Source: Anisakis pegreffii
Lineage: Eukaryota > Nematoda > Chromadorea > Rhabditida > Anisakidae
Assembly: GCA_035041965.1 (NCBI GenBank)
Contig: JAPYMA010001327.1
Location: 1-64,000 of the forward strand
Direction of reading: 5' to 3'
DNA: 64,000 nucleotides
Part shown: positions 35,122-47,708 of the stretch, piece after piece
Position numbering within the stretch: the stretch's first letter is position 1
Layout of the letters: every line of letters begins with the position of its first letter
The notes under the pieces: generated by a model
The model's input: only the letters and a program-made list of their open reading frames with translations
Database searches by the model: none
What the model was told of the DNA's origin: nothing
Made by a program: the position numbers and the translations under genes

Positions 35122-38100
35122 GTATGTTTAATTGATTATTCGGTCAGCTTTTATTCTTGTCGAATTTTGGTTACTATTATCATACCTAATTAGTACTTTC
35201 ACCAACTAGTTCTGCGTTGCATGCTTTCGCATTTATTGTCTTCGATGCAGTCCAATTTTACGATTGCAGAAATGAGTTAGAAATATCTGTGTTATGCTCT
35301 GCTGCATCATAGCAACTTGATGTTGTTATCAGATCACGTGAAGCTTTTTTTCAAGTTTTCTTTTGATCTCTGTCGTCGCTTCTGTCCAAATTTGTATTCC
35401 TTGCGCAACTGATTGAATCCCACTGAACAGGTGTGAATTGCGAGTACTTTTGACTGCGATGAGCTGAATACAACTATTCTCATTTTGCTGGCCGAATTGT
35501 ATTTTAAAAGACAGCTCGACTTGTTGGTGTCTTCCTTTACCAATTTTTATTTTTGCTTTGAATGCGTCGACATTATACAGCTATGAATTATGATCAAATT
35601 GAAAGTCTGCTACTCATTAGCGCATTAGCAGGCGTCGCATCCTCAGAAAGTGCTGATTGTTTTAGGTAGTAGTCGTCAGCTGCATTTAGCCGCAGTGTGC
35701 AGAGAATCGCATTAAATTCGTATAATCCGACTCGTTCTTAAGATTATTTTCTTTCTTAATACACCTGTTCACGTATATTTCCTTATCACTCATCTTGTCC
35801 ACTTCTACTCGCCACAGTGAACAGCCAGAGTTGAGCACTCAAATCCAATTTCAAGCACTGTGAACTAGTCGCAAAATGCTTTCATCAAATGACACCACAA
35901 TACAATCTATTGCGATATAGCCAAGCCGCTAAAGACTTGATCAGTGCTACAAATGGACGTTATTTTGAATAAATTTTCGTTTTTGGTTATCTGTATGTAG
36001 CTTCAAAGCAGTATACCATTGTTTACATCGATAATCTAATCAGAACTAATGCGATTAAATTCAACGACACATACAACTATGCGTTTCGATAGCAAATATT
36101 CATTTCGTCATTCAACCATTTTCACTTGACATTTTCCCATCACCTGCAATCTATGATTAGGCGAGTTAGGTCAGGAAACCATTTAAGCAGCAATCTTTCA
36201 CACCAATTTTCATCTTAAGGGTGCCGAAATCCGAAAATCTCGCATTATGACGCTTTATGTAAAAAACACAAGTTCACCCAGTGACTTTTCGAATTTTGGA
36301 GCGAACTTGAACAGAAGTTGTTTTTTGAAAAGCGGGATCTTAGAGACTTCGAAACTTGGCAGAAGTGTCTCTCTAATAAAGGTGTGAAAATATGAATGAG
36401 ATGAAAGAGTGGTTTGCCTTCACCGCTTGCAATTTGAGTTCGATGGTTAGGGTTATGGGTTGAGGTTTGTGACGCAGAAAGGTCGGATAACAGTAATGAT
36501 GAAGAATAGTAATAATAATATGCACTCAAACCTTGATTCAATGAACATTGATCTGATGCATTTTGGATATAGTGTACGAAATCTGTAGCAGCCGAATCTA
36601 CGCCGAATTAATTTTTTTCATTTCGAAATTGCTAAATACAACAGTAAAATTAGAGTTCTCAGTGATTCTGTTCCACTTCAAATGGAATTAATGATAATTC
36701 TAGTAAATGTATCAGTCATCGATATATTATGCCAGTCGCGATATATTCTCTCTGTTTCATCATTATCACTGGTGAACAATATATTCACCTTTCGTTTCAA
36801 TGGACAATCGGCTTTATTGCGCCGAGCTCCCTCTATTAACCCGTTAAATTGAGAGGGGGAATGTTATGGGTATGCTTATTAAAATTCAACACTGCAAGTG
36901 TTCTTGAATTTCACGGAGAGTGACACTCTAAAAAACGAATGATGAATCTCTAGTTCGAGATCTTCAGGCCATTTGTTACCTATTTGTTCGTTGCATAAGA
37001 GGATAATTATTCGTTGGCATAATTCATTTATATGATGATGTATGTATGCAGGTTTTTGTTCGCATTCAATATTTCTCTTCAATCTAATCGTGAAAAGTGT
37101 TCGTGAGGTTATTGATCATAATAGTGACAAGCTATCGAAGAACACTGCATCCTATTAATTTTAATCAGGGCAAACACGGCTGCTATTGTTGGTTCACATA
37201 AGAGTTGATGACCTTCGTATGACTCACCTTTTTCAAAATCCAATTGCACCCAACTTTTGTGGCATAAACTCTCCTCCGCTTAGGCATATTTAACGTAACT
37301 TTTTCAGTGACACTCCCATTCAGATTTTGAGCAGTTGTTCGTGTTCATTGTCAATTGCAAACCGTTGGCATCGATCATTTTTTCAGAGTTGTTGCTCTTT
37401 AAGTACACGATTCGTTGTTCTGCAGAAAGGTGGTTAAGCCGAAAATGCAGTGGATAGATGGCGTTCGCATGACTTCATCTCATTGCAAGAGCGGTTCAGA
37501 TGTTTATTTATAGTTGTAATGAACCCATATGAGCCACCTGAATAAGTACTTAGTGTGATTTGATTTCTTCTGTTAGATGTAAAAGTCATATTGATTCGCT
37601 TTTTTGCAAGCATTATAAAGCTCTTCAGTTATTGCGCTAAAAGGTGGACATTAAATTTGAAAAGTTAAACCAACTATTTTGTCTCATTTTTTTGAGGGGG
37701 GGGGGGAGGAGCTTAGGCCGAGGTTCATCTGGGGTCACGGCCGTGAAGAGGAGTAATATCTTTCTTCGCATCGTTTTCATGCAACATTAAACTGTAACAA
37801 TATACTGAATAAATTAAGGGTAGACGAGTGTAATCATCGATTATTTAACTATTTGTTTTGTGAAACACTTATTTTTTGGTCATTCGTAAAGTTTATACAA
37901 GCAAACTACGCATGAAATGCGTTTACTAGGCTTAATATTACTGCCACAAATAAGTAGTTGTGGATTTGAGGTAATAGATATGGAAGTTTATTTGAATGTG
38001 AACATGATTTTACTCTTATTCTACTTTTCGGAGAGTGATATGCACAAAAGATTAGTTGCTACCAACCATTCAGTGCGATCGCTTGTGCACTTTGATTGTC

Positions 38101-38788
38101 GTCAGAATGAATGTGATGTGCTCAATCGTTATGTAAGCTATTCGCACGCATCGCAGGTTGTGGTCAGAGATGTGTTGTTTTGAATAAGCAGCGAAACGTT
38201 GTCGTTGATGAGTCGTCATATGATGCTAATATTCTTTGAATAAGTTGAGTGGATGCTCTTCATCGAATGTTTTCGGGTGGCTGAAGATGCTGACGCATAA
38301 AAATAGTACTTTTGATCATTTCGAATCTTCTCTCTCCCTCTCAGAAAAGGGTATCAGTAAAGGAGAAACAAAATAACTAACAATGCACCTTATTCCTTCC
38401 TTTTGTCTCATTATAAGTTTCCACTAATCGAGCGTCAGAGATTGCTTCTAATCTTTCAGACTAAATGACTTTCGTTCACAAACAAAATACTCGTTGGTTA
38501 GCCAAATTTCTGAAAAGTATCATCGATATGCTCGATTGGAGTTATGAAAACAGTTGCACGATAACAATCCTTGTTCCATTCCAATATCTGAACAAAAATC
38601 AAAACTTTATTCGTCTTCTCCTAATGAGTAATAATCACAATGTATCCTTTCTATCATCTTACAGTTAGTGCAATGTTGACAGTGAGGAAAAAAGGCTTGA
38701 ATCACTTATGCAAAGGTTGTGTATATATGGTATTGTAATTGACAACACATTGAATTAATTCATTCATCCACACGTTGTTTCATATAAA
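35122..38788. other. Inter-exon region between B and C, no gene recognised
   Basis: No RNA gene or mobile element was identified up to the GC-rich element at 38789. At about 38454-38668 a TTTCAG acceptor is followed by an open frame (NTRWLAKFLKSIIDMLDWSY...). It has a distant look of the helix-strand segment of an ANF-receptor domain but is too weak to call. A G8 run is at 37697-37706. Confidence 0.45.
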
Positions 38789-39384
38789 TAGTGTTCGTCG
38801 GGGAACGGGGTCCCCATCGGGGATCCCGGCGGGGAGCGCTCCCCCTCCGCAATTTGCTCCCCGACTTTTTTGCGGGGATCCCCCTGTGCAATTTACTCCC
38901 CGCGCAATTTGCTCCCCGACTTTTTTGCGGGGACCCCCCTCCCCGTCCACATTCGTCCCCCGTCGGGGAGGACGGGGAGCGCGAACATTTAATTGAAAAT
39001 GGTGAAAGACCGCTGCAACACTTTCAATATTGTCTTGTTTTTTGTTTTGAAATGTGAGTATAAGGTGCACTTGAAAGAAAACTACTTAAAAAAAGAAGAA
39101 AAATCTTTAAAAAATTGAAATTTTGTTTAAAAAATTGAGCTGAAATGCTCCCGTCCTCCCCGTTAGGGAACGCGGGGAGCGGTCATTCTCCGACGAGGTC
39201 CCCACCCCCGCGCAATTTGCTTCCCGGCTTTTTAGCCGGGACCCCTCCCCCGTCTAATTTACTCCCCGCGGGGAACCCCCCCGCGCAATTTGCTCCACGA
39301 CTTTTTCGCGAGACTCCCCCCCGTCCAATTTTCTCCCCGCGGGGACCCTCCCCCGTGTGAAAAATTGCTCCCTGACGAACATTA
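38789..39384. mobile_element. GC-rich TIR element, complete copy with 8-bp target duplication
   Basis: Ends TAGTGTTCGTCGGGGA and, on the other strand, TAATGTTCGTCAGGGA (14 of 16). It is flanked on both sides by CATATAAA. Inside are repeated blocks of GCAATTTGCTCCCCGACTTTTTTGCGGGGACCCC in both halves around an AT-rich centre (38990-39140). No coding frame beyond composition artefacts. The 8-bp duplication suggests mobilisation by a hAT-type transposase. Family members: 42431-42494, 55918-56112 and 56468-56655. Confidence 0.8.
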
Positions 39385-41606
39385 CATATAAACGCTCAAA
39401 TTGTTGGACTGTTCTAGAATAGCAAATATGCAGCATTTAGATATAGTTACAGTTGTTGGTGTTTTTCGTCGTATTCGCATTTCATTTCATCTCATCAACA
39501 GTTCCAACTATCCATATGCTTATTTGTGGTATTATAGATACAGTATTGAAACAACATACTGCATTTGTTTGCTATGCTAGCCATATTTGTTTTAGCCGAA
39601 AAAGTCTTTGTGATTGAGCACCAGCTAAATTTCTTACCATCCATCATCATTGCTCGATATCCAGCAAATGCAGTTATTTATCGCCCATTTTCGCAACATC
39701 TAATCGATACCTGGACCCTTTTTTCATCCGCTTCAAGCGAATCATGTTTACATGTTCTTCGCCAGTCGCGATCTCTCTTTATCTTGTGTAATTTTCATCC
39801 AACTTACGCACCCTACTTTCGACGAACTCATGAGTTTTTTGATATTCATTGTTACTTCTTGTTGCATTCCTTCATTACAAGTTCTTTCTGTAACTGCTAC
39901 TATGCCTATTGATCTCTTCTCTAACATGCGGATCGGTCGTCAACGAGACGATTTTGTTTTTGATTCAGTCAGATGTGCTATTGCAAGAAATACATTGAGA
40001 CATATACATTCATATAATACGTCCTGTTCAATATCAGCTTCCGATTTTGGCAGATAAAAGTAGTATTTCAGAACTGTTTTTTACACAGAAAACATCGATA
40101 GTCTCCGTTTCTCATGGAATAACATCATTTTCGTTAAAATTCCAAAATAAAATTTATAAATTTGCTTAAAAAATCTACCTGCATAATGTAGTGTAAAGTG
40201 TAATTTCGAAATGCATGAAGTGTACTTATAGGGTGTTCGGTAAACAACATTCTTTGATCCAGTGTGTAATACCATTTTGCATAATTTCCGGCCTTTTTTT
40301 GAGGTGTACCGATCGATGTATAATTTCGTGCTGTATGAGAGGGATTTAGCATATCACACTGTAGTTACGTCGCAGTTCACTTCGTTGCAAAGTTCACTTT
40401 ATGTAATTGTTAAATTTTGTTTTGGAAGTTGTGTGAAAGTGAGGCCGTTTGATGAGAAATGAAGTTTCCTATGCGAAAAATAGGCAAAGAAAACTACCTC
40501 CTTAATCGAAATTCGGAAGCTACTGTTGAACAAGATTCATTAGAAATATGTTTGCACCTGAAATAAAAATTTCAGATTACTTTTTCCAAAAAGTACGATT
40601 ATGAAATGAAAAATGAAAGTCTTTTCTCAGGTCTGTATCAAAAAAATGTATTAGAAACCAAGGTCCTTTTCAGTGTAGAAATTTTTGTTAGACAGTTTCA
40701 TTATTACTTTTTTGTGGGATAGTTTCATTATTTTGTTAGACAGTTTGTTACTGGCTGATTACAGATTTCATGCTCAATAATGCGATGATTATTCCATTCC
40801 GCCTGTTCATTGAGCTTCCTTTCTTTATGTTATGCGTGTCTGTGCAGTGCATCACTATTGGTACATCTCTTAAACTCAGTCAACTTAACCGTCATAATCA
40901 GCTTTCTATTCTATATCTGCATACCACTAATCGTCAAATTTAAGTATTTTGTTGAATTGATGTTCGAAAAGGCAGGCAAATTCGTTACATAGTGCCGTTG
41001 GTCGTTTTCTTGTGACATGCATCTCCCTTCACTTCATAGACTAGACGAAATGGCTTGCTTCAATTTGATTCGTTCCTTGCATTTCGTTTCTTCTACTCTC
41101 CTCTCATTCCAGTGAACATCTGATGTTCCCCGCCGCCTCCCGTTTAGTTCAGTCAATTTGGTTGTTGCTTGATTTGCCGCTGTTTTTGTGGAGAGCATTC
41201 CTAAAGTATTCATCCATTTTTCTATTTCAGTTCTGCAATTCGGATTACATTTTATCATTATTCCTACAGAGAGACCACAATTGTACGTTCTAATCTTCGT
41301 TGTTGTATTAATGTTTCCCAATCTCTCATCTGAATCAATCGACTTATCCATCACCATTCCTGATAATGATGATGAATGCTGAATAGCATCGTACCACTGA
41401 TCCTCGATCTCATTTATCGTTTGTTTGCACAATATTAAATAGGCTTGTATGTGATTATATTTACTATTGCTGATCCTTACCTCGAACGGAACCAGGGAAG
41501 CATGTATTCTGAAGGAAATGGACTGAAATTGAGATGGGTCAGCTCATTGCCGAGTTAATTTCGTTTCGTTCGATTCAGCCTACAAAAGACAACACAGCAC
41601 ATTCTT
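39385..41606. other. Upstream region of exon C, no gene recognised
   Basis: Frames of 115 codons (+, 39565) and 132 codons (-, 41432-41034) are present. The minus one is rather protein-like in composition (Lys/Glu/Thr/Asn-rich) and ends 175 bp from the exon C start codon. I recognise neither, and chance is plausible. The promoter of isoform C may lie here. Confidence 0.4.
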
Positions 41607-42384
41607 ATGCAAGGCTGTATTGCTTACCGCACACGTATGCGGTGGGTGCAGTACCGTTACATGCTAATGTTTAGTGCTGCTCTTCTTTCATCAGCTCTAT
41701 TAGCGAATGCAACAACTCCTTCAACTGCACTTCTTTTTCCTATCGATATTGTTGTCGGTTTACCACTTCATGAAGGTAGCACTCTGCGAAATCCGTTTCG
41801 GTTGACTATTGCGAAAAGTCAGCCAGTTTTTGATGTAGCTGTGGGAGATATTTATTTTACGCATCGACTATTGCCTGAGGACAGCCTTCGTATTACATAT
41901 GTGGATACAAATCTTAGCGACGCGATCGGTCCACAGCGCATCATCGAACGGTATTGTGCACGCAGTGTGGATGCAGTAATGGGCATCAGTTATGTGTATG
42001 CACTGGCACCCGTCGCGCGCATGTCACAGTTCTGGCAGAACGGCGTGCCGGTCTTCACGACGTCAGCAATGGTCGATGAGTTGGGCAACAAGGAGCACTA
42101 CCCACTATTGACTCGCCTTATGGGCACCTACAAGACTGTTGCACAGCTTGTGCTTATCTTGGTTAATCGTCTCTATTGGCGTCGTTTCCACTTCTTTTTT
42201 CACGACGAAGCTGCGAGACGTAATGTGCTTGGTCGGTCGGAATGCTTTTTTTCGTTGAATGCAATCAAGAATGTCTTCAATAATGAGCCTAATATTGTTT
42301 GGACTGTGGAAATGTTCAGTGAAACAATTACTGAACCCGAAAAGTACCGAGAAATGCTCAAGAAAGCTTCTATGCAAACCAATA
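41607..42384 (+). CDS. gcy-28: Receptor guanylate cyclase, alternative N-terminal exon C
   Basis: Third alternative N-terminal half of the ANF-receptor domain. The ATG at 41607 is the first in frame. Met codons at 41637, 41661 and 41667 also precede the hydrophobic leader (MLMFSAALLSSALLANA), so the true start could be later. The mature part has LLFPIDIVVGLPLHEGS, NPFRLTIAKSQPVFDVAVGD, NLSDAIGP, YCARSVDAVMG, ISYVYALAPVARMSQFWQNG and SECFFSLNAIKNVF. It ends AAT A|GTAAGT, phase 1, so the junction codon with 46895 becomes ATG (Met), where A and B give GTG (Val). Length is 259 codons plus 1 base. It is closer to exon A than to B in the VYALAPVARMS block. Confidence 0.9.
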
Positions 42385-42430
42385 GTAAGTGCAAACTCAA
42401 ACTTGCAAGTTTCTTTTATGCGTGTCTTTA

Positions 42431-42494
42431 ATTGCGCGGGGAGGGAGCGATCCCCGCGTTTCCCGTCTGGGACCCCGTTCCCCGACGAACACTA
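42431..42494 (-). mobile_element. Truncated end of the GC-rich TIR element
   Basis: GATCCCCGCG...CCCCGTTCCCCGACGAACACTA is the right-hand end of the family. No left end is present. It sits 47 bp after the donor of exon C. Confidence 0.65.
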
Positions 42495-42660
42495 CATCTA
42501 ACTGTGAGCAAATGGTAATGCAATTATAGACAAACTACGATTCACATGCGTGAACTTCGCTTGCTTTATGCAGACATTTTCCTGCGTTATCCAGACAGCG
42601 CTTTCACGGCTGTGATGCGGCTCTCTCTTCTTATATGCACTAAATGGGGCTTTGAAATCG

Positions 42661-42754
<94 letters not shown>
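42661..42754. repeat. (AT)n microsatellite
   Basis: About 94 bp of AT repeat with one interruption near 42670, in the intron about 280 bp downstream of exon C. Confidence 0.95.
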
Positions 42755-42758
<4 letters not shown>

Positions 42759-44367
42759 ATCAACAAATCTATGTATGGTGTAAAATCTCACGAATGTAGC
42801 TACTGATCATGCTCCACTTGGAATTGTGCAATATAAAATGGATCAATTTATAGTAACAATTCAGCAACATGAAAAGAAACCAACAATAAATATGCAGTAT
42901 AATGCCGAATGTATGCCATCTCAACTTATTCCCCGTCCCGGAAAAACAATTAAAGGTTGAATGTAACTCAGCTGATATATTCGGAGTTATATCATGTCAT
43001 TCGTTATTAACATAAAAAACAACAGTAAAATTAAAAATAGCTACAATGAATCAGCGGTAAACGCCAATGATGCATCAGTGTCATTCGTTCTAATATTGAT
43101 GTTTTCTCCTGCTTTTGCCTTCAGAACTCGAATACTAATCATCATTTGAGTAAGAATTTTCTACTGGCAGGGTATAAGAAAAGAAAAAACAAATTGGATG
43201 TAGGTAATAGTTTATGATTTGAACCAGTCCTTATATTCTCATGATTTTATTTTTTCCCATTATTACGCTCCTTATTCCGATAGGTGATCTGCTTAAAAAA
43301 TTTGGAATTTTGACCGGGATCAGTAATATATTGTGCAGTTAGGTTATGTCGCCGATCACAATTCTGTCTGCATATTTTACAAAACAGCCCCCTGGAGAGG
43401 AGAGTAAATAAGTCTGCAGTAATCACTGCTGTAGTGACATTCGATCATGAAGAGGAACACGTGTGAAGAGCTCAATCGACAAGCCGTAGCATTGTCGATG
43501 TAACGATGGCAGTTTTAGTCCAAGTGTTTTGGCTAATGTTGTTTATCCCAGCTTGATAATTTTGTTTCTGCTAGATATCCGTTAGAAAATGGAGAAAAAC
43601 TGGAAATAATGATTCTTGAGGGGTTCAACTATCAAGAACAGAAAGATATGCCACTGATAGTTCAGTTCCCTACGTGCTGAGCCACAACGGTCGTATGTTT
43701 TGATCTTCATGACAGAATTTTGTCACAACAGCTATATGTAGAAACCGTCAACTTATTTGCATTTGACGGTACTAACTCCAAGCAACCGTTCTAGCTTCAT
43801 TGATCAAGCACCAATGTCGCTCAGTTGCTTTTAGTCCTGAACTGCAAAGGTGTCCGTATTTCTTGGAATCATCATGTTTTGAAACACACTTCTGGGAAGT
43901 TTCATTGTGAATGGTGGATTCTGAAAGATTGATGTAATGGGCACCCTACAATCAAAACATGAGTATCTCTGAGACCGTTCTCTTGAATTGTTTCAAACAG
44001 CATTGTGAAACATGACTCTTTCATTTTCTTAAATCCACTTGTTATACCTGCGTTTCGCAAAGTGCTCACTGAATGATGTTTTATCTAATAGTGGGAAGGG
44101 ATCCATGTTCTTTTCAGAGTGATTAATAAGAAACTTTGATCGTTGCTTTTCTTCAACATTAACCGTAATAGTAAATTACAATAATGATCATGTATCTGCA
44201 AAAGTGATCTTTCATTTCGTGATAACACCGGTTATGGTGTGCTCAGAATTATATCTAGTTTCCTGCTTTTGTTTATCTTTTGTTTCGACTTCTGTCTCTA
44301 ACCAAAATTTCAAACTTTATACTATTAAATTGAATTGTATGGCGTAATCTGTTCAGTTTCGAATTTA

Positions 44368-44424
<57 letters not shown>

Positions 44425-46894
44425 GCATTGAAAGGACTCATTAAAATGCTGAACTGGTATGATGAGTGACATTAAGAATGTTGCATATGGTTATTATATA
44501 CTGGACGCAGATTGCTGCCCAATGATGCATCTGCGCATTAAAAGAGGTTTTATCTGTTTAGGATTGTTAGAAATGTAATGTTGTTATTTCATGCAACCAA
44601 CATTCAGTTATGGTAATGTAAGTGAAGGACAGTTGTTTTGAGGATTATTCGCTGAAATCTTTGTATTCAATATTTTTGATCCAAATTGTGTGCAGTGAAG
44701 CACTGCAACGCAACGAGGTTTTTATTGATATCTGTTTTTATTCTCCGCTTGAATTGCTATATTCCATTTTATTTTACTGCAGCTTTCCTCACAAAATTGG
44801 TATTCCATTCAGAGCACAAGCGTCACTGAATTATAATGATACCTTATACTCCGGGCGAATTAAAGAACATTCACCTACACCGCGTCAACATTGCTGAACC
44901 TTGTCGTAATTATATGTTGTATGATCTGTCTGATATTTTGGAATTTCAGTCATACGAATATGTTCTTTGATCGCGACTGATAGTGGCTCGATAGTACTCA
45001 GTATTTTATATATGCATAGAATTTGCAAAGCCTTTCGTGAATACCATTAACTTTTTTTGCAACAGATAAATTGTCCGTTTAAATCTCTCCCTTCAAGTCG
45101 TAAATATTTTGTCTTACCGCGTCGTTTTTTTCTGTCATTGATATATTGCTCACCTTAATCTATTTTTCATGCGATTGAACGCACTTCAAAATGTTGTTTA
45201 TTACCTCATGGTATTGTGCACGGTATGTGTAATGGAATGATCAGCTTAACTGTTTGTGGCTGAAGTACAGATTCTGTTGCATCGATATTGTGCACAAATT
45301 TTGTATCATAATGTAACAATAAAATTTTGTATTCTAGCCAAGACACCCGAAACATCACCCTTTGAGGTTTTGAATTTTTGGTTCACTTCAAATTTTATCG
45401 CAGTGTCCTTTTCCATCACCTGTTATCTTTCAAATACATTTTCTGTTTCGGTTGCAGGCAGTTTTTGCCCTCGAGTATTCCGTAACAATGTGGCACTCCG
45501 TCACAGTGTAATAATTCCACAAATAGATATGCTATTATTTTTTCTGGTAGTTGTTGTGAGCAGAAAGTGTGATGAGTGGGTAGGGTTTGAGTTGCATCAG
45601 TGATCAGGTATGTCCTCGGTAATGATGACAACAACAGACAGCAGGAGTCGGTGCAAAGGTTCCGATTAAATCATTGACGATGATCTGCTGAAAGTTCGGT
45701 AGTTGGCGGCCCGCCGAAAAGGAATTCCTTAATTCAGCGTAAGAGGCTCTGTGCACTGGCAGTGTCACGAAAATTTCGGAGATCCGCTGACATTCACTGA
45801 AAATTTGTGCTGGTTGTTGATTGCCGAAATTAATTTTGATGATTCGGTGCGGGGTCCTTTGATATGTTCTGCAGACATTTCATCTTCGCCAATCTTTATC
45901 TTCACATTCGATGCGGAATCCTCCGAACCAAATTCTGAGCATTCGCCAGCATCAATTGTAGCGCATTCGCTAACTATACACATATGTCCATGAGTCCATT
46001 TGCACGAGCTACTTAACAGCGCGAAAACATGATATTGCCTGTTCATATTTCATTATAGAATCCGTCCTGACTTTCTGAAATGTTTATTAAGCAATTTCTT
46101 ATTGAACAAGAAACTTCACTTAACGTCTGTATTTGAACGATAATGTGTTAAATGCCAAAAAGTTTGGATTCAGATTTTGGAATAGATTCTGAAACTTGTG
46201 TCTGGGTATGTTGTTGTTCGATAAAAAACTTTTAACTCAGCAATCATTGGGGACTCGAAAGATCGAACCGTTGCTTGTCCGTTCTAAAACTCACTTATGC
46301 CGAAAGCATGCTAAAAGGACGCGATAAAGATTTCTGTGCGTGAGCATATAACTAAAACTGCATTTGATTAGGGGTGCTTTTGCAATATTTGATCGTTTTT
46401 GTTTGCTTGCCTTATTAGGCTTCATTCATGATATTGAATGATTTTTTTTCTGTTTAGGCACTCGTAAAGAATAATTCTGATACGAGGGTTCATTGTGGTT
46501 CTGTAATAAACATCATGATGTTGCTCCCGCAATAAAAATAAGCATAAATTCATGCTTTTTCAGAAGAACGAGATGAAAAACGATTTAATAATTACTTGAA
46601 AAGCGCTGCGAATAGTTAATAAAACAAAAGTTTTTCTTCGATCTGTTCTCGTGAAAGCCGCGGAAGAGAAATTTCGAAATAAAATATTGTCGCTCCTTCC
46701 TGAAAAAATTCTCTGCTGTATTTTTGAGCTATGTTATTCAACTGATTCTCACGGAGTTTTCAATTATTCGTTTAACGAATTCGAACTTCTGAGATCATTG
46801 CAAATGAATAAACAACTGATCTACATTGACTACATATTGGATATTGAAATTCAATTTCGTATGGTAAACTCACAGTAACTGAAAGTTTTTTCAG
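42755..46894 (+). other. Intron between exon C and the shared exons
   Basis: Contains a 54-bp (AT)n tract at 44369-44422 and a diverged palindrome-rich repeat at about 45640-45780. Frames at 45256 (115 codons) and 46651 (75 codons) are not recognisable. The intron ends with the GTTTTTTCAG acceptor. Confidence 0.5.
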
Positions 46895-47009
46895 TGATAA
46901 TACTATGTGCCTCTCCGGATACTGTACGAGAAATTATGCTAGCTGCATATGATTTGGGAATGGCAACCTCCGGTGAATATGTCTTCATTAATATCGATGT
47001 ATCAACAGG
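46895..47009 (+). CDS. gcy-28: Receptor guanylate cyclase, first shared exon (ANF-receptor domain)
   Basis: The acceptor TTTTTTCAG is followed by TG ATA ATA CTA TGT, so a phase-1 donor is needed. All three alternative exons provide one. The product VIILCASPDTVREIMLAAYD matches the [20 protein letters not shown] region of natriuretic peptide receptors. The Cys is the partner of the Cys encoded near the end of each alternative exon. It goes on with GMATSGEYVFINIDVSTG and ends phase 2 before GTATCA. The exon is 115 nt. Confidence 0.92.
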
Positions 47010-47251
47010 GTATCAGTTGCAATCATTTGGGCTTAGATATATGACATAGTTGAAGTTGATCCTTTTTTAGTGGAAATTAATGTGTTTGATTGGTATGTCT
47101 CAGATGAGTTGCTTTCCGTGGTTGATTTATTCATAATCGATCAGTTGTTTCATGCTCATTTACATCAGGGAAGGGCTCATCGAAGATACCTTTAAATAGC
47201 ACCTTTCACTGCTTTTTTTAAAATTACGTCTTCTTCACCCGTATCATTTAG

Positions 47252-47453
47252 ATCACATGCTGAAAAACCATGGATTCGTGCCAATGAGACAAATTCACCT
47301 GAAAACGAGAAAGCGAAACACGCGTATCGTGCTCTCAAGACTATTTCTCTACGGCGTAGCGACCTAGATGAGTACAAGAACTTCGAATCGCGGGTAAAGG
47401 AACGTGCTGAAAAGAAATACAATTATTCTGCCAAAACAGGCAAAGAATATGAA
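47252..47453 (+). CDS. gcy-28: Receptor guanylate cyclase, shared exon 2 (ANF-receptor domain)
   Basis: The acceptor TATCATTTAG at 47251 is followed by A TCA CAT GCT, completing Gly with the previous GG. It encodes PWIRANETNSPENEKAKHAY, RALKTISLRRSDLDEYKNF and VKERAEKKYNYSAK. This corresponds to the PWxRxD...AFQAAKIITYKEPDNPEY...KFNFT stretch of natriuretic peptide receptors. Sequons NET and NYS are present. It ends at a GTGAGC donor in phase 0. The reverse-strand frame over it is a shadow. Confidence 0.92.
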
Positions 47454-47708
47454 GTGAGCAACATTTGCGTTCAATTGCTTGTATGCTCTGCTCTCTGCTT
47501 TTTAGTAGACAAGTTTAATGGTTTCTTTATTCAGTGGCTATTATTTTTATTTCTTTATTAATTTGAAACCTACATGTTATAACAGTAATTATGTGATAAG
47601 AAATGGTACCTTTAAACTTCACTCGTTATCGTTCAGTGGCTAGTGACAGTTGGTGATAGTATATGAAAGCAGCGTTTCACAAGCAGTAGCATGATTTTAT
47701 GTTTTTAG

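Noticed and set aside
38780..39360. Pro/Arg-rich frames in both strands over the GC-rich blocks
   Set aside because: Produced by CCCC/GGGG runs of the inverted-repeat element.
39565..39912. 115-codon frame starting MFAMLAIFVLAEKV
   Set aside because: Several frames of this length are expected by chance in 64 kb of this composition, and no motif or splice context is seen.
42498..42791. 97-codon minus-strand frame
   Set aside because: Also an AT-microsatellite artefact (Ile-Tyr run).
45256..45603. 115-codon frame with a late hydrophobic run, preceded internally by a GGTTGCAG site
   Set aside because: No recognisable domain. It falls in the intron before the shared exon and cannot be placed in phase with it.
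46651..46878. 75-codon frame just upstream of the shared exon
   Set aside because: Does not continue into the ANF-receptor reading frame and does not resemble it.
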